Assembly: GCA_003165135.1 (NCBI GenBank)
Contig: PLSN01000512.1
Location: 3,281-11,734 of the forward strand
DNA from: Bacteroidota bacterium
GTDB lineage: Bacteria; Bacteroidota; Bacteroidia; Chitinophagales; LD1
Direction of reading: 5' to 3'
DNA: 8,454 bases
The notes below the pieces were generated by a model. It had not been told where the DNA came from, ran no database searches, and worked only from the letters and a program-made list of their open reading frames with translations. Of this stretch, positions 1 through 6,096 are shown piece by piece; the first letter of the stretch is position 1, and each line of letters opens with the position of its first letter. The position numbers and the translations under genes are program-made.

Positions 1-549
1 ATTATCTGCATTGTCTATCCACGTAGTGTTAAAACGTCCAAATACAGTATCTACAATAGTCTTAGTCCCATTTGGCTCTATTATGTATACAATATAAAAT
101 GTCGTCTGTGGTGAGGAACCAGGCTGCCAGTTAAATGTGATCGTACTATCAGAATTTACAGTGACATAGTTAAGAATAGGAACATCTGGGTTGAACTCAT
201 TTTCTAAAGTATCTGCTATCTGATAGCTAGCTCCGGGACAATTGAAACTATCCTTGACATAATAGAACCAGTTATTGCCGCCGGATATCTGGAGATCCAC
301 CCATGATGTGGCATTCTGGTCTGTGATGATAGTATCAGGCTGATATGGCCCTGCCTGTTTAGTCGATCTGTATATCACATAGCCTACAAATGTCCCGCAA
401 GGATTATTGACCGCCATATCCCAGGTCAAAGCATCAGAGGTGGTCGATGTATTATGGACCGCACATATCAGCGGCTGGGTAACGATGACCTGGGCCAGAG
501 CACAATGCATAGCCAGAGAAAAAACTAATATGTAATAAAACTTTTTGAT
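1..549 (-). CDS. Secreted Ig/fibronectin-III-like protein, N-terminal part (runs off left edge)
   Basis: The minus strand reads open without a stop from an in-frame TGA at about 595 to the window edge, giving 183 codons if begun at 549. The N-terminus is a convincing signal peptide: two lysines, a hydrophobic core (FYYILVFSLAM) and an ALA-Q cleavage site near residue 19. The mature part looks like beta-sandwich modules. The first (about 20-115) has a GYVIYRS strand, a GPYQPD turn and an FYYVKDSFNCPG end, as in fibronectin III-like domains of Bacteroidota secreted proteins. A second starts near residue 120 (SDSTITFNWQPG). Such proteins are often large, exported by the type IX system and adhesin-like, but the C-terminal sorting domain that would show this lies outside the window. 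The start is odd: no ATG, GTG or TTG precedes the signal peptide, and the best-placed codon is ATC (549-547) before AAA AAG. The first in-frame ATG (510) would delete most of the signal peptide. Confidence 0.8.
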   Translation of the reverse strand, partial: MKKFYYILVFSLAMHCALAQVIVTQPLICAVHNTSTTSDALTWDMAVNNPCGTFVGYVIYRSTKQAGPYQPDTIITDQNATSWVDLQISGGNNWFYYVKDSFNCPGASYQIADTLENEFNPDVPILNYVTVNSDSTITFNWQPGSSPQTTFYIVYIIEPNGTKTIVDTVFGRFNTTWIDNADN

Positions 550-628
550 AGAGCCCGATTTTAGCGCGGGTAAAAATAATGCAATAAGCGAGATTCAGTT
601 TAGGATATTAACAAAAGTGGTTTGGTAA

Positions 629-658
629 TTAGACGATTGGGGTATTTGATACGTTGCA
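629..658 (-). promoter_or_regulatory. Candidate ECF-sigma-type promoter for the secreted protein gene
   Basis: On the minus strand TGCAAC (658-653) is followed by exactly 17 bases and then CGTCTAA (635-629). An AAC-type -35 box and a CGTC-type -10 box 16-17 bases apart are the usual signature of ECF (extracytoplasmic function) sigma-factor promoters. Transcription would begin near 622, giving a leader of about 70 bases before the presumed start at 549. The match is by eye; no sigma factor gene is present in the window. Confidence 0.45.
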
Positions 659-664
659 CATAGC

Positions 665-714
665 GGTTTTTCAAGCCATTAAACGATGTATTGGCTATTT
701 TATTATGAAAAACC
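665..714. repeat. Nested inverted repeat upstream of the ECF-like promoter
   Basis: An outer pair of perfect 8-base arms, GGTTTTTC (665-672) and GAAAAACC (707-714), encloses an inner pair, AGCCATTA (674-681) and TATTGGCT (689-696), matching at 7 of 8 positions around a 7-base loop. It lies between the stop of the M16 gene (769) and the promoter at 629-658. Neither strand shows a clean U-run right after the stem, so it is not a standard terminator. It could be an RNA fold in the M16 3' end or a protein-binding site. Confidence 0.4.
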
Positions 715-768
715 ATTTGTTATCTGAGAATAGGCATTATCCACTATTCATTCTTAATTATTCATTAA

Positions 769-2040
769 TCACCCCACCGTCACTTTATACATCCTGTCAA
801 AGTCGAGATATTTGACGGACAGTTCCCTGATCTCTTCTGCCGTGATCGTGTGTATCGTGTGCAGGTATTCATTGATATAGTCACTGTCCCTACCGTATAG
901 TATCAGTCCTTTGTATACATCGGAATATTTCATCGGTCCGTCCACACTCCGCATCAGGCGGCCTGTGAGGTAGTTTTTCACCGTGTCGAGTTCCTCTTCA
1001 TCTATTAGCTCATTGCGCATGGCCTTTATCTCATTATGCACTTCATTGATCGTTGCTTCGCTTACTTCCTTGCCCACCTCGGCGCTGATCTCCAAAATGC
1101 CGCCGTGCTGATACGATGAAAGCGAAGAAAATATACCGTAAGTATATCCTTTTTCCTCCCTGATATTCGCCATAAGCCGCGAACCGAAATACCCGCCAAA
1201 AACGGTATTGACGACGGACAGTTTATCAAAGTCGGGATGATATTTATTGATAGTGGCATTGCCTATCATCACGGAACTCTGCACAGAGTCTTTTTTCTCG
1301 GTATGTTGGCGGAGTTCGGCATTAGGATGCGGGTGATAATTTATATCATGCGGTGCTTTCGCGCCCAGCCAGGCTTTCGCACCAAAAACACTATTTAGGC
1401 TTTTGATGATGGCATCATCCAGCTTGCCGGCGATGAGGATGAAACAGTTGCCTGCATTATAATAGCTACTGTAGAAGTCTTTTAGCTGGCCGGTGTTGAC
1501 ATTTTCAAAATCCTGAAACTCCGTGACCCTGCCATAAGGATGCTCCTGGCCCCACATGGCCGAGAGAAAATTACGATTGGCGATATAGTCATTCTTGGCG
1601 AGGCGCTCTGTGTGCTTTTGTTTCCTGTTATTGAGCATGGTCAGAAATTCATCTTCCGGGAAAGATGCTTCTGTAAATATCTCCATGAGCAAAGGCAGTA
1701 TATGCGGCAGATGCTTACTCAGAGAATAAATTTGAAATCCTGCATTGGTGAAAGAAACACTGGACTCCAGATTGCTGCCGTAGAATTCAAATATATCCGC
1801 GATCTCTTTTGCCGATTTTCCTTTCACACCTTCACGCATCATCCTGTTTACGAAATCGGCAAGCAGATTTTTCGGCTCATACCATTTGCCTGCTTCAAAT
1901 ACGAAGTCGATCTTCACGATCTCCTGCTCACCTGAGTTGATTATATATACAGGTATACCATTGTCGAGTTTGATCTGCTCTACTGCTAACAGGTCGATAG
2001 CGTCTACAGTCTTTATTTTCGGGGCTTGTGTTCTGTTCAT
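769..2040 (-). CDS. M16B peptidase-like subunit, non-catalytic (zinc motif lost, R/Y pair kept)
   Basis: A 423-residue protein with the two-lobe plan of M16B peptidases, related to mitochondrial processing peptidase and PqqL-type subunits. The N-terminal lobe begins with the family's substrate-side strand (IKLDNGIPVYIIN). Where catalytic members have HxxEH, this protein has D62-F-V-N-R66, so both histidines and the glutamate are gone and it should not bind catalytic zinc. The C-terminal lobe keeps the glycine-rich loop (FGGYFGS, 281-287) and the Arg/Tyr pair (R294, Y301 in NIREEKGYTYG) that the family uses to position substrate. It lies 97 bases downstream of a catalytic M16B gene on the same strand, which suggests an obligate hetero-pair, as known for paired bacterial M16 subunits. 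No signal peptide is visible, so the default location is the cytoplasm. The ATG at 2040 gives the start (MNRTQAP) I recall for Bacteroidota homologues. Length is normal. Confidence 0.92.
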   Translation of the reverse strand: MNRTQAPKIKTVDAIDLLAVEQIKLDNGIPVYIINSGEQEIVKIDFVFEAGKWYEPKNLLADFVNRMMREGVKGKSAKEIADIFEFYGSNLESSVSFTNAGFQIYSLSKHLPHILPLLMEIFTEASFPEDEFLTMLNNRKQKHTERLAKNDYIANRNFLSAMWGQEHPYGRVTEFQDFENVNTGQLKDFYSSYYNAGNCFILIAGKLDDAIIKSLNSVFGAKAWLGAKAPHDINYHPHPNAELRQHTEKKDSVQSSVMIGNATINKYHPDFDKLSVVNTVFGGYFGSRLMANIREEKGYTYGIFSSLSSYQHGGILEISAEVGKEVSEATINEVHNEIKAMRNELIDEEELDTVKNYLTGRLMRSVDGPMKYSDVYKGLILYGRDSDYINEYLHTIHTITAEEIRELSVKYLDFDRMYKVTVG

Positions 2041-2054
2041 TTTTATCTTTTTCC

Positions 2055-2083
2055 CGCAGATTTCGCTGATCTACGCTGGTTAA
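2055..2083. repeat. Degenerate 10-base tandem repeat in the M16 intergenic gap
   Basis: Three consecutive units of 9-10 bases, CGCAGATTT (2055-2063), CGCTGATCTA (2064-2073) and CGCTGGTTAA (2074-2083), lie just upstream of the second M16 start. I recall similar CGCAGATT/CGCTGATT strings scattered between genes in many Bacteroidota genomes, so this is probably a dispersed intergenic repeat and not a site specific to these genes. The rest of the 97-base gap is AT-rich (CAAATTTTCAAAT-like) with no clear terminator, so read-through between the two M16 genes is plausible. Confidence 0.45.
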
Positions 2084-2137
2084 TTTGTATTGATTGCTAT
2101 TGTCATCTCCAAATTTTCAAATCGCCGAATTGTCAAA

Positions 2138-3370
2138 TTATTTTTTAAAATACTTTACGGTACTGCATCTGTTTTTATTGAAAATATTTTTCGCCACTCG
2201 CTTGATCTGAGTCGTGGTTACTGCCATATATTTGTCTATCTCGGTATTGACATCGGCTGCATTGCCGAGCATATCATAGTATGCCAGGTTCATGGCGCGG
2301 TTGAGGATATTGGTATCGCTAAAGGTGAGAAATGCCTCGGTCTTGTTCTTCACTTTTTGCAGTTCATCTTCGGATACATCGTCAGACAGTTTTGTGATGC
2401 AGTTTATGATCGCGGCATCTGCATCATCCATACTGACATCAGGGTTTAGTTTCCCCTCGATGATGAATATCCCATCATCGATAGTCTCCGACAGATAGGC
2501 AGCCACCGAACTGAATATTTTTTTGTCCTTCACAAGCTCATGATAGAGCCGTGAAGAATCGCCCGTAGAGAGCATATCGCGTATGAAGTCCGTAGCCTGA
2601 TAGTCGTCATGACGGCGGTCACACATTTTATATGCTTTATAGATGGCATTGAGTGGCACATCTTCATGCAGTACGAGCACACGCTCTTCTGTCTGCTCAG
2701 GTTCTTTGGGCAGGTCGTGAGGGATCAGCTCACCTGATGGTATATCGCCAAACCATTTCAGCGCCAGTTTTTCGACCTCTTTGGTTTTGACGCCGCCTGC
2801 TACGACCATCACGGCATTGCGCGGACGGTAGTATTTATAAAAGAAATCCCGTACGTCTTCCATCTTGGCATTCTCGACATGGGATAGTTCAAGACCTATC
2901 GTAGGCCATTGATAGGGATGTACCTTATATGCCAAGGCAGACAGCTTATGCCAGACATCGCCATAGGGCTGGTTAATATAATGTTCCTTAAACTCTTCGC
3001 AGACCACTTTCTTTTGTGTCTCAAGGCTATCGATATTAAAATCCAGTGAGAGCATCCTGTCACTCTCCAGCCAGAAAGCCGTCTCCAGATTAGTGGCAGG
3101 GAGGATGTCATAATAGTTGGTCACATCGTTAGAAGTGAAAGCATTATTATCTCCGCCTGCTATCTGTAGCTCTGTATCAAAGTCAGGTATATTGACCGAA
3201 CCTTCAAACATAAAATGCTCAAACAGGTGCGCAAAGCCTGTCCTGCTCGAGTCCTCATCGCGTGCGCCGACTTTATAGAGGATATTCACTGCTGCCAGAG
3301 GTGTGGAGGGGTCTTCATGTACCAGTATCTTCAATCCATTGGGCAGGACCAGTTCTTCGAAATGTATCAT
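2138..3370 (-). CDS. M16B zinc metallopeptidase, catalytic subunit (HxxEH)
   Basis: A 410-residue M16B (insulinase-like) peptidase. The zinc and catalytic motif is H48-L-F-E51-H52 within GFAHLFEHFMFEGS. The third zinc ligand should be one of the glutamates in VVCEEFKEH (E125, E126 or E129). The following NQPYGDVW and HPYQWPTIG segments are typical of the family. The C-terminal lobe is degenerate: aligned on SRL with the neighbouring subunit, the Arg and Tyr of the substrate-binding pair are V280 and S287. The two proteins therefore complement each other, and the active enzyme is probably their hetero-oligomer. I chose the ATG at 3370 (MIHFEELVLPNG) because it matches the usual family N-terminus. 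An in-frame GTG at 3451 would add 27 residues including a hydrophobic run, but that start lies within the hairpin of a terminator belonging to the upstream gene. With the shorter start there is no signal peptide, so the protein is presumably cytoplasmic. Confidence 0.94.
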   Translation of the reverse strand: MIHFEELVLPNGLKILVHEDPSTPLAAVNILYKVGARDEDSSRTGFAHLFEHFMFEGSVNIPDFDTELQIAGGDNNAFTSNDVTNYYDILPATNLETAFWLESDRMLSLDFNIDSLETQKKVVCEEFKEHYINQPYGDVWHKLSALAYKVHPYQWPTIGLELSHVENAKMEDVRDFFYKYYRPRNAVMVVAGGVKTKEVEKLALKWFGDIPSGELIPHDLPKEPEQTEERVLVLHEDVPLNAIYKAYKMCDRRHDDYQATDFIRDMLSTGDSSRLYHELVKDKKIFSSVAAYLSETIDDGIFIIEGKLNPDVSMDDADAAIINCITKLSDDVSEDELQKVKNKTEAFLTFSDTNILNRAMNLAYYDMLGNAADVNTEIDKYMAVTTTQIKRVAKNIFNKNRCSTVKYFKK

Positions 3371-3435
3371 GGGGGCTAAAATAAGTATTAAGATGATTAA
3401 AGACGAAATGCAGTTGATTTCTATTGTAGAGAAAT

Positions 3436-3462
3436 AAAAAAGGCGGGACACATGCCCCGCCT
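3436..3462 (-). terminator. Rho-independent terminator after the OmpA-family gene
   Basis: On the minus strand a 7-base perfect GC-rich stem (AGGCGGG, 3462-3456, with CCCGCCT, 3447-3441) closes an 8-base loop and runs into six T residues (3441-3436). It begins 29 bases after the stop of the 3492-5945 gene and should insulate the M16 pair from it. The same stem on the plus strand is followed by a weaker T-rich run, but no plus-strand gene ends here. Confidence 0.85.
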
Positions 3463-3491
3463 TTCTTTGGCTTTCAAAATGATATGCCTTA

Positions 3492-5945
3492 TTATTTATA
3501 GATCACTGACATTTCTACGCGTCTGTTCTTCTGACGACCAGCAGCTGTTTTATTATCTGCTATAGGCCTGGTGAGGCCGTAACCTGCAGTTTCGAGTTTC
3601 GTGCCGTTCACGCCCTTATCTATGAGGTAGTTCTTGACGGCATTGGCACGTTTGAGAGATAGTTCCATATTCATGTCCGCCTTGCCGACATTATCAGTAT
3701 GTCCATCTATTTGCAGTCCGTAGCCCTTATCAATCAGGAGTTTTGCCAATCCATCCAGTGAAATAAAGGAATGCTGTTTGATCTTGTCCTTGCCTGTCTC
3801 AAACTCGAGATTGTCAAAAGCGTACTTGATCGTTGCTATCTCTTTCTTGGTCAGCGGCGGCGGGGTCTTCTGCGTGATCGTAGCCGTGGCAGTATCACTA
3901 CAGCCATTTTTATCAGTGACTATGAGCTGATAGGTGCCTGTAGGCACAGCGGCAAAATTGCTCACTCCGGCCCACTCATATGTCGGATATCCGATATTAG
4001 GATAGAGGACAGTGAGGTCATAGGTTTTGCCCGGGAATATGCTGTCGGCCCGGTTTCCTCCCAGGTTCGGCCTTGGATTTGCGGTGACTGTAGCAGTAGC
4101 TGTATCCGTACATCCAGTAGCACTGGTCACTACCAGGATATAAGTACCCGAACTAACGGCAGATGGGTTTGGAGTATTCCAGATATAACTGCTGTAACCA
4201 TTATTCGGATAGACTGATGTGAGATCGTATGTACTGCTGCCGCACACTTTGATCGTTGTATTGCCACCTGCATTCACTCCGGCGCGATAGGAAATAGTGA
4301 CCACTCCCGAATCAGGGCATCCACCCTTGGCATTAGGACGGGTGATCACATATGTACCTGCGGCTACTTTATCAGGTGTAGGAGTGCCGTAATCCAGATT
4401 AGCAGCCTTGTTAGGGAAATACTTATAAAGGTCTGCAGTATAGTTAGGGCAGATACTGTCCATGACATCATCTCCCAGTTTATGGCTCTTATGATGGTCC
4501 TTCTGCCTCAGGTATGGTATGGTGATCTTCACACCAGCCTGGATATTGATAGCATATGTGGCCTTGTAGGCGAAAGCGGTGATCAGATTGGATGATGTCA
4601 CAAATAATGGCCCTGCGCGAAGCCCTGCACCTGCACCAAAATTCCCGAATTCATTATAAGTGAGCGGAATGTATACCCCGAACCATTTCATATCATATTT
4701 GGGAGTGAGTGCGACAGATGTAGGATAATGCACCTGATTATCCTGCTTGGCCAGGGTCGGAGATATGATACCATTCAGGTTCAGGCCTATTCCTTTATAG
4801 ATATTGTAGTCTATGTAAAGGTTGAAACGGGTAGGTAGCCACATCTTGAAGCTGTTTGCTTTTATAGCCGAAAAACCATTAGTGTTATGGACCACACTGT
4901 CGAAACTATTTACGCTGTTGATTCCGGAGTTTGCTACATCCCAGCCTACTACATTAGCATGATAGCTGCTCACATCATTAGGTTGGGCAAACATCACACG
5001 GCCGATGTCTATAACTGAAAAGCCAACAGACAGCTTATATTTTTTTACATCATTGAGATACCATTTCTGGCAGTCATAGTCATATTGGTATTTATCCTTG
5101 TCAGGGCGCCACTCATAGACCACGCCAAGGTCTGCACCAAATGAGACCTTGCTTTTGCCATTGAGGATATCAGAGGCAGTTAGGCTTTGCGCATTTGATA
5201 GGGCTGCACTATGGCCATAGCTGATGTCGGAATTGTAAATATCTAAGGTGTCATAGCCGCGGATCTTGTAATTTATATTGTTTGATGAGATATATCCGCC
5301 TGCCAGGCCTATGATGGCCTTGCCTGTCACACCCGCCTTGAGCATATGTGCGCCTTCATCATACAATACCCTGGAGTATGTGATCCCCATATCCGCCCAT
5401 GCCAGTGCTTTGACTGAGAGGTTCTGATTACTCAGGTTCTGATAGTCAAATCCGGTGATCGAGTCTGCTTTGTTTCCCAGTCCGTAATAGGCAGACCGGG
5501 CAAACCGCTCTCCTACTCCATCTATATTAACTATTGAATTGGCATGGTATGAAAAGCCAATTGCATTTTTGTTATTGCGTTTCTTACCAAAGCTGACCAT
5601 AAACGAGAGTGGCCCCTGCACCTGCATCCCCAGGAATAATTTTTTAGGATCGCCGTTGAGGCGCTCAGTGAGCTGGTCCGCTTGAAAATTAGGGTCATTA
5701 AAAAGGCTATGATTAGTAAAAGTCTTCGGACTGATGCCGATGTAATTATTCTCAAATCCCACTCCTGCAGAGACCAGGTTTATATCGACCAAAAAAGGAT
5801 TGTCAGCTATAGCTGGATTAAAACTTACATTAGTAATACCGCCAAACTGGCTTGCTTTCAGCACATCATTGACCTGAGCCTTGCTACACAGAGCAGTAAA
5901 CAGGAAAGCGAAAAATATAATTTTCTTAGAGTAGTTGTATATCAT
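3492..5945 (-). CDS. Outer-membrane beta-barrel, Ig-like repeats and C-terminal OmpA peptidoglycan-binding domain
   Basis: An 817-residue envelope protein. Residues 1-22 are a signal peptide (lysine pair, IIFFAFLFTAL core, SKA-Q cleavage). Residues 23 to about 490 have alternating aromatic/polar strands, glycine-rich turns and an NPAIADN motif near the start, as in Bacteroidota barrels of the PorP/SprF or DUF5723 type; which family applies is uncertain. Three Ig-like units follow (499-567, 568-636, 637 to about 694). After a proline-rich linker comes an OmpA C-terminal domain (about 705-817): GHTDNVG, then ELSLKRANAV, GYG and GRQKNRRVE. D751 and R766 are 15 apart, matching the diaminopimelate-binding pair of OmpA, so the protein should grip peptidoglycan while sitting in the outer membrane. 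The ATG at 5945 was chosen over an upstream TTG (6056) because it starts the signal peptide. It is probably transcribed alone, with its own terminator at 3436-3462. Structural, T9SS-related or adhesin-anchoring roles are all possible. Confidence 0.88.
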   Translation of the reverse strand: MIYNYSKKIIFFAFLFTALCSKAQVNDVLKASQFGGITNVSFNPAIADNPFLVDINLVSAGVGFENNYIGISPKTFTNHSLFNDPNFQADQLTERLNGDPKKLFLGMQVQGPLSFMVSFGKKRNNKNAIGFSYHANSIVNIDGVGERFARSAYYGLGNKADSITGFDYQNLSNQNLSVKALAWADMGITYSRVLYDEGAHMLKAGVTGKAIIGLAGGYISSNNINYKIRGYDTLDIYNSDISYGHSAALSNAQSLTASDILNGKSKVSFGADLGVVYEWRPDKDKYQYDYDCQKWYLNDVKKYKLSVGFSVIDIGRVMFAQPNDVSSYHANVVGWDVANSGINSVNSFDSVVHNTNGFSAIKANSFKMWLPTRFNLYIDYNIYKGIGLNLNGIISPTLAKQDNQVHYPTSVALTPKYDMKWFGVYIPLTYNEFGNFGAGAGLRAGPLFVTSSNLITAFAYKATYAINIQAGVKITIPYLRQKDHHKSHKLGDDVMDSICPNYTADLYKYFPNKAANLDYGTPTPDKVAAGTYVITRPNAKGGCPDSGVVTISYRAGVNAGGNTTIKVCGSSTYDLTSVYPNNGYSSYIWNTPNPSAVSSGTYILVVTSATGCTDTATATVTANPRPNLGGNRADSIFPGKTYDLTVLYPNIGYPTYEWAGVSNFAAVPTGTYQLIVTDKNGCSDTATATITQKTPPPLTKKEIATIKYAFDNLEFETGKDKIKQHSFISLDGLAKLLIDKGYGLQIDGHTDNVGKADMNMELSLKRANAVKNYLIDKGVNGTKLETAGYGLTRPIADNKTAAGRQKNRRVEMSVIYK
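3864..4451 (-). repeat. Three tandem Ig-like protein repeats inside the OmpA-family gene
   Basis: Within residues 499 to about 694, three units share a pattern of a YDL strand, YPN.GY, Y.W, G-T-Y.L.VT, GC.DTATATVT. The first two are each exactly 69 residues (207 bases). The first is the most diverged. Units one and two carry cysteines 44 residues apart (C499/C543, C568/C612). Unit three replaces the first cysteine with phenylalanine and keeps only C682. Similar units occur in SprB-type gliding adhesins. The DNA repeats are only loosely similar, so the duplication is not recent. Confidence 0.7.
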
Positions 5946-5985
5946 AAGCGGGTTTTTGCGGTTTAAATAAATACTTTCATATATA

Positions 5986-6000
5986 ATCTTGCTACAAGAT
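5986..6000. repeat. Small perfect hairpin upstream of the OmpA-family gene
   Basis: ATCTTG (5986-5991) and CAAGAT (5995-6000) form a perfect 6-base inverted repeat around CTA, 40 bases upstream of the ATG at 5945. On the gene's strand it is preceded by six T and followed by TATATATG. It could be an operator or part of the leader RNA. The rest of the 151-base gap between this gene and the DUF1015 stop shows no clear promoter matching TTTG/TAnnTTTG and no strong terminator. Confidence 0.3.
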
Positions 6001-6096
6001 AAAAAATTTGGAGCGTTAGAACGAAATTTGAAAGTGAAATACTGTCTAAAAGACAATTAGGTGTCTTTCACAGCTAAAAACTACTGTAAATTCCGG

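Noticed and set aside
751..768. TTCATT/TTAATTATTCATTAAT repeated string near the M16 stop as a phage or element attachment site
   Set aside because: AT-rich low-complexity DNA with no integrase, no second copy in the window and no tRNA.
1540..1935. 131-codon open frame on the plus strand
   Set aside because: Lies wholly antisense to the M16B-like gene, has no recognisable domain and is expected as a shadow frame.
3371..3451. Hydrophobic N-terminal extension of the catalytic M16 protein that looks like a signal peptide
   Set aside because: Would need a GTG start inside a terminator stem; the family normally starts at the MIHFEE methionine; the hydrophobicity follows from AT-rich leader DNA.
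3771..4217. 148-codon open frame on the plus strand
   Set aside because: Antisense to the Ig-repeat and OmpA region; low-complexity composition and no family resemblance.
6043..6055. TGTCT-AAA-AGACA inverted repeat after the DUF1015 gene as a terminator
   Set aside because: The stem is only five weak pairs and no T-run follows on the gene's strand.
5946..6056. 37-residue N-terminal extension of the OmpA-family protein from a TTG
   Set aside because: It would bury the signal peptide; the ATG at 5945 places the signal peptide correctly.
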